From: an uncultured Pelagibacteraceae bacterium
Lineage (GTDB): Bacteria; Pseudomonadota; Alphaproteobacteria; Pelagibacterales; Pelagibacteraceae
Length of the DNA: 64,000 bases
Direction of reading: 5' to 3'
NCBI GenBank assembly: GCA_902524535.1
Contig: CABZDR010000003.1
Coordinates: forward strand, 1-64,000
The position numbers and the translations under genes are program-made. The notes below the pieces were generated by a model. It worked only from the letters and a program-made list of their open reading frames with translations. It ran no database searches and was not told the DNA's origin. Positions 41,791 to 50,923 of this stretch are shown in pieces (the stretch's first letter is position 1; every line of letters starts with the position of its first letter).

Positions 41791-42635
41791 TATTTTTCTT
41801 TAACCACTTTTAACTTTTGTTCACCTAAGTTATCAACTTTCAAAATCATCTCATCTCCATCCTTTAGGTAATTGGGTGGTGTCATTCCCAGTCCTACTCC
41901 TGCAGGTGTGCCTGTTGTAATAACATCTCCTGGCATTAAAGTTATAAATTGACTAATATGAGATATTAAAAAATTAAAGTTAAATATCATTAAACTTGTA
42001 TTTCCAGTCTGTCTTCTTTTCCCGTTGAGATCTAAAGTCAAATTTAGATTTGATGGATCTCTTATTTCATCTTTAGTTACAAGATATGGTCCTAAAGGTC
42101 CAAATGTATCCCCAGATTTTCCTTTAACCCATTGACCACCTCTGTCTTTTTGCCATTCTCTCTCACTAATATCATTACAAATACAATAACCTATAATGTA
42201 ATCTTGTGCTTCTTCCTCTTTTACATACTTAGCTTTTTTTCCAATCACTATTGCAATTTCAACCTCATGATCTAAAGACTTTGAAAACTTAGGTATGACT
42301 ATGTCATCATTAGGTCCAACTATACAATTTGGCGACTTATTAAAAACTATTGGTTCTTTAGGAGTATTCGAATTTGTCTCAGCGGCATGAGCTTTATAAT
42401 TTAAACCAATTGCGAAAAAATTTGCTGGTTTAAAAATACAAGATCCTATTCTTTGATTTTGATCCAAAAGTGGAAGAGAATTAATATCAAAATTTTTTAT
42501 TTTATCTAAATTTTCAAAATTTAAATTTTCCGGTGAAAAATCTTTAAAAATATTCGATAAATTCCGAATATTATTTTTGTCATCAAGAATTGCGGGTATT
42601 TCATTACCACGCTCACCAACCCTTAAAAATTTCAT
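41790..42635 (-). CDS. fumarylacetoacetate hydrolase family protein
   Basis: A 281-residue FAH-family enzyme with a divalent-metal site formed by the glutamates and aspartate of HEVEIAIVIG and the segments NYKAHAAETN and YCICNDISEREWQ. SGDTFGPLGPYLVTKDEI and TGTPAGVGLGMTPPNYLKDGD complete the family pattern. Substrates in this family include acylpyruvates, ureidoglycolate-type and aromatic-ring-fission products. It is 3 bp downstream of an aldehyde dehydrogenase gene, so it probably acts in the same degradation pathway. Confidence 0.88.
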   Translation of the reverse strand: MKFLRVGERGNEIPAILDDKNNIRNLSNIFKDFSPENLNFENLDKIKNFDINSLPLLDQNQRIGSCIFKPANFFAIGLNYKAHAAETNSNTPKEPIVFNKSPNCIVGPNDDIVIPKFSKSLDHEVEIAIVIGKKAKYVKEEEAQDYIIGYCICNDISEREWQKDRGGQWVKGKSGDTFGPLGPYLVTKDEIRDPSNLNLTLDLNGKRRQTGNTSLMIFNFNFLISHISQFITLMPGDVITTGTPAGVGLGMTPPNYLKDGDEMILKVDNLGEQKLKVVKEK

Positions 42636-42638
42636 TAA

Positions 42639-44081
42639 TTAACCTTTGATGCCAAGATGTGTATATTTTATATTAAGGTAATCTTTAATTGCCATTGATC
42701 CGCCTTCACGCCCATAACCACTTTGCTTTATCCCACCAAAAGGTGCTTCAGCAATTGCTACCATTGGAGTATTTACAGCGACTGAGCCAGTTTCTAATTG
42801 TTCTGAAGCAAGATGAGCAGTTTCCATTGAATTAGTGCAAACATAACTGCACAACCCTAATTCATGATTGTTAGCTCTTTCAATTACATCATCAAAAGTT
42901 TTAAATGATAACATAGGCACTAACGGTCCAAACGGTTCTTGTTTCATTATCGTAAAATCATCATTTACATCGTCAAATACCGTCGGTTCATAATAAAAAC
43001 CTTTGTTAAATCCTGAAGGTCTTTTTCCACCTAATAAAACTTTTGCGCCCTCTTGTATAGTTTTTTCAACTAATTCTTCTATTTCATTAAGTCTTTTTTT
43101 TGTAGTTAACGGGCCTAATTGAGTTGCTGGATCCATACCGTCACCTATTTTTAATTTTTTTGTTTTTTCAATAAATAAATTTACAAATTCATCTTTTTTT
43201 TTCTCGTGTATATAAAATCTGTTAGGCGATATACAAACTTGACCATTGTTTCTGAATTTAGCAGCTATTGCCATATCAGCGGCTTTTTTAATGTCAGCAT
43301 CATCAAATACAATAAAAGGTGAATGACCTGATAGCTCCATTGTTACTCTTTGAACTTTATCTGCAGCTTGTTTCAATATTAATTTACCCACTCTTGATGA
43401 TCCAGTAATTGAAATTTTTTTGACTATATCTGATGCAATCAATTGTTGTGCAATACTAGGTGGATCACCTGACAAAAGATTTACTACACCTGGTGGTACA
43501 CCGCATTCTTTACATATATCAACCATCTCCATTACAATACCAGGGGTTATTACGTCGGGTTTAACTATTACCGAGCAGCCAGCTGCTAACGCGGTTGAAA
43601 TTTTTCTTGCAGACAACACTGCGGGGAAATTCCAGGGAGTTAATGCTGCTACAACACCAACTGGCTGATAATAAACATGAACTCTTGTGTCTTTAAATCT
43701 ACTTTCAACAGTTTGTCCATAAATTCTTTTTGTTTCTTCAGCATTCCACTCAAAAATATCCGCAGCACCATTAACTTCACCTTTAGCTTCTGCAAAAGGT
43801 TTTCCAACTTCAAGTGTCATCCACTTAGCAAGCACATCTTGCTTCTCTCTCATTTTATCCGCAATTCTTCTAATGATATAAGATCTCTGCCATGGAGCAG
43901 TTTTTTTCCAAACTTCTAATCCTTTTGCAGCAGACTTTAATGCTCTCTCAACATCCTGAGTTGTAGCTTTTGAGGCTTTTCCCAAAACTTCTTCATTTGC
44001 AGGATTGATTACTTCGTAAGTTCCCTCATCTGATGATTTTTGCCATTTGCCATCAATGAATTGCCCGAATTTTTCGTACAT
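42639..44081 (-). CDS. NAD(P)-dependent aldehyde dehydrogenase (succinate-semialdehyde dehydrogenase-like)
   Basis: A 480-residue aldehyde dehydrogenase. The catalytic glutamate is in MELSGHSPFIVFDDAD and the catalytic cysteine in NNGQVCISPNRF; the cofactor motif TGSSRVGKLI is present. The N-terminus FIDGKWQKSSDEGTYEVINPAN and the closing GGIKQSGYGREGG match the gabD/SSADH group. It is upstream of the FAH-family gene in a three-gene unit with ccdA. Substrate range of this group is broad. Confidence 0.88.
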   Translation of the reverse strand: MYEKFGQFIDGKWQKSSDEGTYEVINPANEEVLGKASKATTQDVERALKSAAKGLEVWKKTAPWQRSYIIRRIADKMREKQDVLAKWMTLEVGKPFAEAKGEVNGAADIFEWNAEETKRIYGQTVESRFKDTRVHVYYQPVGVVAALTPWNFPAVLSARKISTALAAGCSVIVKPDVITPGIVMEMVDICKECGVPPGVVNLLSGDPPSIAQQLIASDIVKKISITGSSRVGKLILKQAADKVQRVTMELSGHSPFIVFDDADIKKAADMAIAAKFRNNGQVCISPNRFYIHEKKKDEFVNLFIEKTKKLKIGDGMDPATQLGPLTTKKRLNEIEELVEKTIQEGAKVLLGGKRPSGFNKGFYYEPTVFDDVNDDFTIMKQEPFGPLVPMLSFKTFDDVIERANNHELGLCSYVCTNSMETAHLASEQLETGSVAVNTPMVAIAEAPFGGIKQSGYGREGGSMAIKDYLNIKYTHLGIKG

Positions 44082-44184
44082 TAATTCAATTTAGCATTAC
44101 TATAGGGTGTGTCTACTATGTAATTTTTACACATTAATAATCTCTTATTAGATGATACTATTTTTAAAAATAAAGGAGTTTAAT

Positions 44185-44502
44185 ATGAAAGCATATATAA
44201 TGGGAAATTACACTGAAAAGGCTTTTCAAGGATTTTTAAAAGATCCAACGAGTGATAGAAAAGCAGTTGTAGAACAGTTAACAAAAGCTATGGGTGGAAC
44301 AATGCACAGCATGGATATTGTAAGAGGCTCTTATGATTTTGTAGTTGTTACTGATGTTCCAAGCTTTGATGATTTTGCTGCAATTAAATTAGTCGTTGAA
44401 GCATCAGGTGCTGTAAAAAACTTGACAATACTTGAAGCGATTGATTTTACAAAAGCCACAACTAAAGCAAGTAAAATAGGTTACAAAGCACCAGGTCAAT
44501 AA
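44185..44502 (+). CDS. GYD-domain protein
   Basis: A 105-residue protein with the GYD family signature: strand MKAYIMGNYTEKAFQGF, RGSYDFVVVTDVPSFDDFAAIK and a last strand NLTILEAIDF. The start is ATG 44185, preceded by AAGGAG (44173-44178), not an upstream in-frame codon at 44152. Dimeric alpha+beta barrel fold, function unknown. It stands alone on the plus strand and ends in a strong terminator, so it is probably a monocistronic unit. Confidence 0.85.
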   Translation: MKAYIMGNYTEKAFQGFLKDPTSDRKAVVEQLTKAMGGTMHSMDIVRGSYDFVVVTDVPSFDDFAAIKLVVEASGAVKNLTILEAIDFTKATTKASKIGYKAPGQ

Positions 44503-44510
44503 TTTTTGGT

Positions 44511-44554
44511 ATAACTCCCAGTTGCGGACTGGGAGTTATATTAATTTTTTTTTA
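44511..44554 (+). terminator. strong intrinsic terminator after the GYD gene
   Basis: ATAACTCCCAG and CTGGGAGTTAT form a perfect 11-bp stem around a 7-nt loop (TTGCGGA), with a long T-run beginning at about 44545. It ends the GYD transcript. The thioesterase gene is convergent and ends at 44541, so the hairpin may also stop read-through from that side, though no U-tract follows on the minus strand. Confidence 0.9.
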
Positions 44555-45014
44555 GTTTTGAGGAAAATTTAAGATTGTCATTTGTAAATTTTGAAGAATT
44601 CTCTTTAATATAATCGTCCATAATCTTTACTTTTTCGTCTTCAAATTCAGATACTTTTCTATTATTTAAATCAACGTATAGAGCGAGAACTTCTATAGTT
44701 GATGCAAGAAACTTTTTTTCTTTGTGAACCATCTCCATTTTATATTGTAGTCTTTTCTTGTCATGGTCAAAGTAAACTAAATTAACGTCTACCTCATCAC
44801 CAAGTTTGAGTTCTTGATTATAGGTGATATTTGACTCAACAATCATAGTACTTTTGCCAGTTGTTTTTGCTGAGTGTTCTCCCATTTTGAATATGCTATT
44901 TAAAGTATCAGCGCCATATTTATCAAAAATCAGTAGATAATAAGATACGTTCATATGATCATTATAATCTATCCATTCTTTTATTATCTTTTGCGAACTT
45001 AGATAAACTGACAT
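44541..45014 (-). CDS. hot-dog-fold acyl-CoA thioesterase
   Basis: A 157-residue thioesterase of the 4-hydroxybenzoyl-CoA thioesterase group. The signature is WIDYNDHMNVSYYLLIFD with the catalytic Asp/His neighbourhood near the start, followed by the long strands STMIVESNITYNQEL and VDVNLVYFDHDKKRLQYKMEMVH. Substrates could be betainyl-CoA-type or other short acyl-CoAs; the nearby GBBH-like oxygenase makes a carnitine link conceivable but unproven. It lies 17 bp downstream of the DUF779 gene. Confidence 0.8.
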   Translation of the reverse strand: MSVYLSSQKIIKEWIDYNDHMNVSYYLLIFDKYGADTLNSIFKMGEHSAKTTGKSTMIVESNITYNQELKLGDEVDVNLVYFDHDKKRLQYKMEMVHKEKKFLASTIEVLALYVDLNNRKVSEFEDEKVKIMDDYIKENSSKFTNDNLKFSSKLKKN

Positions 45015-45031
45015 TTTAATTTAAGAAGTGA

Positions 45032-45385
45032 TTAATTTTTTTTAGTTTCGTTGTCTACAACTAAACAAATTTCAGATTTTGTTAAAAACCTTTTCCCAGT
45101 GCCATTATCCAAAGAAAACATTCCGCCAATACCTTTAACAGCATCAATGGTTAAATCTGTATGTTTCCATTTTTCATATTGGTCATCATTCATATAAAAC
45201 GGTACCCCACCAATTTCTCCTAATTTTACATCACTATTTCCAACCATGTATTCATTTCTTGGATAGCACATTGGGGCACTACCATCACAACATCCACCTG
45301 ACTGGTGAAATAAAAGTTCATCGCCATGTTGAGCTTTAAGCTCTTCAATAAGTTTAAGTGCTGAGTCTGTAGCTTTTACTTTCAT
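45032..45385 (-). CDS. DUF779 protein
   Basis: A 117-residue protein of the DUF779 type, commonly paired with aldehyde dehydrogenase genes, as here. The core FHQSGGCCDGSAPMCYPRNEY with three cysteines is diagnostic and may bind a metal. I place the start at ATG 45385 (MKVKATDS), the usual N-terminus. An upstream in-frame ATG at 45418 would put the coding region through an 11-bp hairpin that fits a terminator better. Confidence 0.87.
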   Translation of the reverse strand: MKVKATDSALKLIEELKAQHGDELLFHQSGGCCDGSAPMCYPRNEYMVGNSDVKLGEIGGVPFYMNDDQYEKWKHTDLTIDAVKGIGGMFSLDNGTGKRFLTKSEICLVVDNETKKN

Positions 45386-45396
45386 AGAAAATATGG

Positions 45397-45421
45397 CCCG
45401 TGATTCCTCACGGGCCATTAT
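45397..45421 (-). terminator. hairpin between aldehyde dehydrogenase and DUF779 genes
   Basis: Reading the minus strand, ATGGCCCGTGA pairs perfectly with TCACGGGCCAT around a 4-nt loop (GGAA), followed by ATTTTCT and then the DUF779 start at 45385. The stem is G+C-rich but the U-run is short, so it may be a weak terminator or an mRNA-processing hairpin that reduces DUF779 relative to the upstream aldehyde dehydrogenase. Confidence 0.6.
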
Positions 45422-45435
45422 ATATTAGTTATCTT

Positions 45436-47175
45436 TTAAAAGAAGCCTAATTTTTTCTCACTGTAAGACACGTGAAGATTTTTCACTTGTCTATAATGAT
45501 TTAGCATCATTTTGTGAGTTTCTCTTCCAATACCAGATTGTTTGTAACCACCGAATGCAGCATGTGCGGGATATGCATGATAACAGTTTGTCCAAACTCT
45601 ACCAGCTTGTATCTCTCTACCCATTCTGTATGCGATATTACCATTTCTAGTCCAAACACCCGCTCCTAAACCATAAAGAGTATCATTAGCAATTTTTAAT
45701 GCTTCTGCCTCATCTTTAAATTTAGTTACTGATACCACTGGTCCGAAAATTTCCTCTTGGAAGATTCGCATTGAATTATTACCTTCAAAAATAGTAGGCT
45801 CAATATAGTTTCCTTTTTCTAAACCACTATTGATTTTAGCAACATTTCCACCACATAGAACTTTGGCACCTTCTTTCTTACCTAAATCAAGATAAGATTT
45901 GATTTTTTCCATTTGTTCTAATGATGCTTGTGCTCCAATCATTGTCTCCATTTTTAAAGGATTGTCTTGCTTAACAGCTTTTGTTCTAGCAATAGCCTTT
46001 TCCATGAATTTATCATAAATAGACTCTTGAACTAGCACTCTGCTTGGACAAGTACAAACTTCACCTTGGTTTAAAGTAAACATTGCAAAACCTTCTAAAC
46101 ATTTGTCAAAGAAATCGTCATCTTTTGCCATGACATCCTCAAAGAAAATGTTTGGAGATTTTCCACCTAATTCCAAAGTAATTGGAATTAAGTTTTGAGA
46201 TGCGTATTGCATAATCAATCTACCAGTTGTTGTTTCACCAGTAAAAGCAATCTTTTTGATTCTTTTAGATGATGCTAGAGGTTTTCCAGCTTCTAAACCA
46301 AAACCACTTACTACGTTCACTACTCCTGGAGGTAATAAATCTCCAATTAGTTCCATAAGTAACATGATTGATGCTGGAGTTTGCTCAGCTGGTTTTAACA
46401 CAACACAGTTTCCTGCAGCTAAAGCTGGTGCAAGTTTCCAAGTTGCCATTAATAATGGAAAGTTCCAAGGTATAATCTGTCCAACCACACCTAGCGGCTC
46501 AGGAATGTGATAAGAGTATTCACTATTGCTTATCTCAGCAACTGAACCCTCTTCAGCTCTAATTACCCCAGCAAAATATCTCCAATGATCTATTACTAGT
46601 GGTAAATCAGCAGCCATACATTCTCTAATCGGCTTACCATTGTCTAAACATTCTGCAGTCGCTAATAAATTAAGATTTTTCTCAATTACATCAGCTATTT
46701 TCAAAAGAATGTTTGATCTTTCCGTAATTGAAGTTTTGCCCCAAGTTGGGAAAGCTGCGTGAGCTGCATCTAATGCAGCGTCTACGTCTTTTTCGTTTGA
46801 TCGTGCAACTGAACAGATCACCTCATTTGAAATCGGAGAAGTATTATCAAAATACTTACCAGATTTTGGTTCCACAAACTTACCGTTTATGTAGTTTCCG
46901 TATTTAGCTTTAAACGGAAATTTTACTTTCAAATGAGAAGTATCTAATACAGATGACACTTTCATTGCTTCTGCACTCATTTTTTTTACTCCTCTTGTTT
47001 TTTTTATTGTACTTAGCTTATGTTTTTTTCTAGACTTTTTAGAACGCTTCTTAGTCGCAGACTTTTTTGTCACAACTTTTTTTTTCGTTTTTATTTTTTT
47101 TCTAGAAGATTTGACCAATTTAGATTTTCTTTTTTTGGTCTTTAGTTTTGCTATTTTTTTTCTCCTAATAGCCAT
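45436..47175 (-). CDS. NAD-dependent aldehyde dehydrogenase with Lys/Arg-rich N-terminal extension (or start at 46980)
   Basis: The enzyme core is about 510 residues with the catalytic Cys in [11 protein letters not shown] and Glu in [13 protein letters not shown], matching the acetaldehyde dehydrogenase group (AcoD/ExaC type). It is followed by a DUF779 gene as is common. The first 65 codons encode a highly basic, Lys/Arg/Ser-rich tract unlike any aldehyde dehydrogenase and resembling H1-like tails. An ATG at 46980 (MSAEAMKV) has its own strong ribosome-binding site (GAGGAG, 8 nt away), so the normal enzyme probably starts there and the long form may be a second product. Confidence 0.88.
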   Translation of the reverse strand: MAIRRKKIAKLKTKKRKSKLVKSSRKKIKTKKKVVTKKSATKKRSKKSRKKHKLSTIKKTRGVKKMSAEAMKVSSVLDTSHLKVKFPFKAKYGNYINGKFVEPKSGKYFDNTSPISNEVICSVARSNEKDVDAALDAAHAAFPTWGKTSITERSNILLKIADVIEKNLNLLATAECLDNGKPIRECMAADLPLVIDHWRYFAGVIRAEEGSVAEISNSEYSYHIPEPLGVVGQIIPWNFPLLMATWKLAPALAAGNCVVLKPAEQTPASIMLLMELIGDLLPPGVVNVVSGFGLEAGKPLASSKRIKKIAFTGETTTGRLIMQYASQNLIPITLELGGKSPNIFFEDVMAKDDDFFDKCLEGFAMFTLNQGEVCTCPSRVLVQESIYDKFMEKAIARTKAVKQDNPLKMETMIGAQASLEQMEKIKSYLDLGKKEGAKVLCGGNVAKINSGLEKGNYIEPTIFEGNNSMRIFQEEIFGPVVSVTKFKDEAEALKIANDTLYGLGAGVWTRNGNIAYRMGREIQAGRVWTNCYHAYPAHAAFGGYKQSGIGRETHKMMLNHYRQVKNLHVSYSEKKLGFF

Positions 47176-47308
47176 TACCTATTAAACTCGAAAAAACAGC
47201 CAGTTGCTATTTTTATAATTCTTAATTTTCTACTTATGATTGTACAATAACTACATATTGTGGTTAATAAAAAGATCTTTAATATTTTCTAGAGACAAAA
47301 AAATAAAA

Positions 47309-48022
47309 ATGATAGTTAATTTTATATTAAAAAAATTAATAAGACTAAAGAACAGTTCCAAAGTTTTAAAATTTTTTTACTATTATCATTATCTCTTTCA
47401 TGACAAAAAACTGGGTGATATAGGATTTGATTTTACTAAGAAAAAATCAAGACTTGATATAGTCCAAAATATAATAAAAAAAAAAGAGTATAAGAAATAT
47501 CTTGAGATTGGATGTTTTGATGACGAATTATTTAATTATATAAATTGTGAAAAAAAGGTTGGTGTTGATCCAGTATCTGGTGGAACAATAAGAAAGACAA
47601 GTGATCAATTTTTTTCTAGTAATAAAGAATATTTTGATTGTATCTTTATTGATGGGCTTCATGAATATAAACAAGTTAGAAAAGATATTACAAATTCTCT
47701 TAAATTTCTTAATAAAGGTGGAATAATTTTACTGCACGATTGTTTGCCGAATAATTATTTTGAACAAGCTGTTCCTAGGTGTCAATGGACTTGGAATGGA
47801 GATGTATGGAAAGCAATTGTTGAGTCAAGAAAATCAAAAGATATAGATGTTTATACCTGCTACGCTGATTTTGGTATTGGAGTAATAATTAAAAGACCTA
47901 ATCGTAATTTACTTGAATTTTCTAATCAGGATTCAAAATCTTTAAAATTTGAGGATTATTTTCATAATCATAAAAATTTGATGAATATAATTGAATACGA
48001 AAAATTAATAGAAATAATTTAA
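47309..48022 (+). CDS. class I SAM-dependent methyltransferase
   Basis: A 237-residue protein if started at ATG 47309; an in-frame TTG at 47240 would add 23 hydrophobic/basic residues, so the start is uncertain. The SAM motif is KYLEIGCFDDELFN, the acidic strand end is VGVDPVSGG, and CIFIDGLHEYKQV plus GGIILLHDCLP resemble the Methyltransf_24 group, often found with sugar or glycan clusters. It is followed 9 bp later by the homocysteine methyltransferase gene. Confidence 0.72.
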   Translation: MIVNFILKKLIRLKNSSKVLKFFYYYHYLFHDKKLGDIGFDFTKKKSRLDIVQNIIKKKEYKKYLEIGCFDDELFNYINCEKKVGVDPVSGGTIRKTSDQFFSSNKEYFDCIFIDGLHEYKQVRKDITNSLKFLNKGGIILLHDCLPNNYFEQAVPRCQWTWNGDVWKAIVESRKSKDIDVYTCYADFGIGVIIKRPNRNLLEFSNQDSKSLKFEDYFHNHKNLMNIIEYEKLIEII

Positions 48023-48031
48023 ATTTCATTT

Positions 48032-48943
48032 ATGGACATAAATTTTTTCAAAAAAGTAAGAATATTAGATGGTGGTATGGGCCAAGAACTTTTGGCTAGG
48101 GGAATGAAACCACAAGGAACTTTGTGGAGTGCTACCGCAATATTGAACGAAAAATATCACAAGCTACTTTATGATACCCATGTTGATTATATCAAAGCTG
48201 GTGCAGAAGTAATAGTAACTACAACATTTGCATCTAGAAAAATTAGACTTAGGGAAAATAAAGTTGAAGACAAATTTGAATATATAAATAAAAAAGCAGG
48301 AGAATTAGCAAAAAAAACAAAAGAAATATATCCAGATGTTCTTATCGCTGGAGGTTTACCTCCCCAAAATTTGACCTACAAAGAAGATGATCGGTCAGGT
48401 GATGAGATAAGTCAGGACTTTTATGAACATGCTAAATTACTAAATCCTTATAGTGATTTTTTCTATCTAGATGTAATTAGTAGTGTCAAAGAACTTGAAT
48501 TAGCAATCAAAAGTATTCATGAATTCAAAAAACCATATCTTATTGGGGCGCATATATCTCAAGGAAAAACTTTGCCCAGTGGAGAAAAAATCTCTGATAT
48601 TTTAAGAAATAAAAAAAAAGAGAATTTACTGGGAATAATGCTTTCATGTGTCTCTCCAGAGAATTTTCAATTAAATTTAGAAGAATTAAAGAATTTGGGT
48701 ATACCTTTTGGTTTTAAATTAAACTCTTACATAAAAACAAACCCATTTCCTAAACTTGATGAACACGAAAAAAATAAAAAATCTGTTGATCCAAAAGAAT
48801 TTTTAGGCACGAGAAAAGATTTAACTCCAAAAAAAATGGCGAGATTTGCTAAAAAGTTTAAAGATAGTGGAGCAACTATACTTGGAGGTTGTTGTGAAAC
48901 TAGCCCAAAACATATCAAAGAATTTTCGAACCTTTTAAAATAA
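48032..48943 (+). CDS. homocysteine S-methyltransferase family protein
   Basis: A 303-residue zinc-dependent methyltransferase. The N-terminal VRILDGGMGQELLARGM is the family start signature. The three zinc cysteines are Cys in MLSCVSPENF and the pair in ILGGCCETSPKHI near the C-terminus. It transfers a methyl group from S-methylmethionine, betaine or a related donor to homocysteine to make methionine. It is only 9 bp after a methyltransferase gene, leaving no room for a leader riboswitch. Confidence 0.85.
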   Translation: MDINFFKKVRILDGGMGQELLARGMKPQGTLWSATAILNEKYHKLLYDTHVDYIKAGAEVIVTTTFASRKIRLRENKVEDKFEYINKKAGELAKKTKEIYPDVLIAGGLPPQNLTYKEDDRSGDEISQDFYEHAKLLNPYSDFFYLDVISSVKELELAIKSIHEFKKPYLIGAHISQGKTLPSGEKISDILRNKKKENLLGIMLSCVSPENFQLNLEELKNLGIPFGFKLNSYIKTNPFPKLDEHEKNKKSVDPKEFLGTRKDLTPKKMARFAKKFKDSGATILGGCCETSPKHIKEFSNLLK

Positions 48944-48959
48944 ATTGATTTTTAAAAAA

Positions 48960-49868
48960 TTATTTAAATAAAGACTTAACTCTATAGAAAGATTTTATTC
49001 CAAGAAATGAACATGTGAGCCCGTAAAATCTTGCAAAATAAGCAGTTTGTTTTACTTTGTTATAAAAGATAGAAAATATAATAGTTTTTATAATAGATTT
49101 TATAAATTTTCCAGACATTTTAAATAACGCATATAAATAGTTGTTATGTTTTTTGTAATAATAAAAAGAAGACCACATCCAATGCCAATTTCTAAACATT
49201 TCTGTTTCAATTGAGTACTCTGGATCTGTTGCAGCTGAACCCTTATGTCCCAAATGTTCTATTTTTAAAATTGAACTATTAAAAATTTTTCCATTTTTGG
49301 ATTTAATTCTTTTACAAAGGTCAACCTCTTCAAAATATAAAAATATATTTTCATCAAACATATCGTTCTTATCTACATATTTAGTATCAACTAGTATTGA
49401 GCACCCAACAATCCAATCTACTTCTTTTAAAGAATTTTCATCATAATTCTTTTTTCTTAAATAAGGATCATTTCTATTGTCAAAGGAACCAAATGGCCAA
49501 TGATGAGTATCGTTATAATACGATGGACCGATTATGGAAAATTCAAAATCTGGTTTAAGGTAATTTTTTAATTGAATAAAAAAATCATCTTGATGAACTA
49601 CATCTGGATTTGTAACAAGTCCGTATCTTGTTTTTATATTTTTAAAACCTAAATTATTTCCAGCTCCATAACCTAAATTTTTATTTGCTAAAATTACTGA
49701 AATATTTGAATATTTTTTTTCTAGCTCACTTTTAAATTCGTTATCACTAGAATTTTCAACAATTAATATCTTTACATTAGAGTCAATAGAATCAATGCAA
49801 TTAAATAGAATTTCTTTATTTGTTCTATAAGTTACAATGATAATCGTTAAATCATTTAGATAAGACAT
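48960..49868 (-). CDS. glycosyltransferase family 2 (rhamnosyltransferase-like)
   Basis: A 302-residue GT-A transferase. The N-terminal LTIIIVTYRTNKEILFNCIDSI, the VENSSDNEF segment and ANKNLGYGAGNNLGF are classic, with the divalent-metal motif at VTNPDVV (DxD variant). WIVGCSILV and FLYFEEVDLCKRIK carry the acceptor and catalytic acidic residues. The C-terminus adds a hydrophobic stretch (FIKSIIKTIIFSIFY) that may attach it to the membrane. It is divergent from the epimerase gene. Confidence 0.88.
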   Translation of the reverse strand: MSYLNDLTIIIVTYRTNKEILFNCIDSIDSNVKILIVENSSDNEFKSELEKKYSNISVILANKNLGYGAGNNLGFKNIKTRYGLVTNPDVVHQDDFFIQLKNYLKPDFEFSIIGPSYYNDTHHWPFGSFDNRNDPYLRKKNYDENSLKEVDWIVGCSILVDTKYVDKNDMFDENIFLYFEEVDLCKRIKSKNGKIFNSSILKIEHLGHKGSAATDPEYSIETEMFRNWHWMWSSFYYYKKHNNYLYALFKMSGKFIKSIIKTIIFSIFYNKVKQTAYFARFYGLTCSFLGIKSFYRVKSLFK

Positions 49869-49917
49869 ACTAGACTAATTTACAATTTATAAATAAAGAT
49901 ATAAAAGACAGTTGTCT

Positions 49918-50922
49918 ATGAAAATATTCATAACTGGTATAGCTGGGTTTTTAGGAAGTCATTTAGCAAAAAGACTTGAAAAATTAGGTCATGAAATTTC
50001 TGGAAATGATACTCTTATAGGAGGTGAATTATCTAATTTAGATAATAAAAAAATTAAATTCCATAACGTTGACTGTTGTGATTTAAATAAAATGACAGAA
50101 ATCACAAAACATGTCGACATTATTTATCATTGCGCTGCAACTGCTCATGAGGGATTATCTGTTTTTTCTCCTCACATTATTACTAAAAATATTTATCAAG
50201 CAAGTGTATCGACAATTACTGCAGCAATCAAAAACAAGGTAAAAAGATTTATTTATTGTTCTTCTATGGCACGTTATGGAAATCAAAAAAGTCCATTTTT
50301 AGAGGATATGAAACCTGAGCCTGTTGATCCATATGGAATAGCAAAAGTTGCAGGTGAAGAAACTCTGAAAGTCTTAGCAAATTTAAATGATATGGAATGG
50401 AATATAGCAGTGCCACACAATATAATTGGGCCTTACCAAAAATACGATGACCCATTCAGAAATGTTCTATCTATTTTTATCAATAGAAATTTACAGAATA
50501 AACCATCAATAATTTATGGGGATGGAAATCAAATTAGATGTTTTTCGTATATCGATGACGTAATCTATTGTTTAGAAAAATTGGCTTTAGATAAAAAAAT
50601 TAATAAAGAAATAGTAAATATAGGGCCAGATGAAGAAATGATTACTATTAATGAAATAGCAAAAATTGTTTCAAATGTAACTGGTTTCAATGGTGATCCT
50701 ATTTATGTTTTAGATAGACCTCAGGAAGTAAAGTTTGCAACATGTAGTGCAGACAAATCTAGAAAATTATTGAATTACCAAACAAAAACGACTTTAAAAG
50801 ATGCTGTAATAAAAACGTGTGATTATATAAAGCAAAATGGTGTTAAAGAGTTTAAATATCATTTACCAGTAGAAATTATTAATAACAAAACTCCAGAAAC
50901 CTGGGTAAAAAAATTAATTTAA
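49918..50922 (+). CDS. NAD-dependent epimerase/dehydratase
   Basis: A 334-residue extended SDR. The NAD motif is GIAGFLGSHLAKRL, the catalytic Ser/Tyr/Lys set is in IYCSSMARYG and DPYGIAKVAGEE, and NIIGPYQKYDDP matches the nucleotide-sugar loop. The start is ATG 49918; the in-frame TTG at 49912 is less likely. It probably modifies a nucleotide sugar for surface glycan made with the neighbouring GT2. Confidence 0.87.
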   Translation: MKIFITGIAGFLGSHLAKRLEKLGHEISGNDTLIGGELSNLDNKKIKFHNVDCCDLNKMTEITKHVDIIYHCAATAHEGLSVFSPHIITKNIYQASVSTITAAIKNKVKRFIYCSSMARYGNQKSPFLEDMKPEPVDPYGIAKVAGEETLKVLANLNDMEWNIAVPHNIIGPYQKYDDPFRNVLSIFINRNLQNKPSIIYGDGNQIRCFSYIDDVIYCLEKLALDKKINKEIVNIGPDEEMITINEIAKIVSNVTGFNGDPIYVLDRPQEVKFATCSADKSRKLLNYQTKTTLKDAVIKTCDYIKQNGVKEFKYHLPVEIINNKTPETWVKKLI

Positions 50923-50923
50923 A

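Noticed and set aside
44881..44891. Third copy of CCCATTTTGAA as part of the shared promoter motif
   Set aside because: It lies inside the thioesterase coding region with no nearby start codon, so it reads as a chance match and lowers confidence in the motif.
48023..48031. SAM-V or SAM-II riboswitch before the homocysteine methyltransferase gene
   Set aside because: SAR11 methionine genes are known to carry SAM riboswitches, but only 9 bp separate this gene from its upstream neighbour, and no aptamer-like pairing is visible there.
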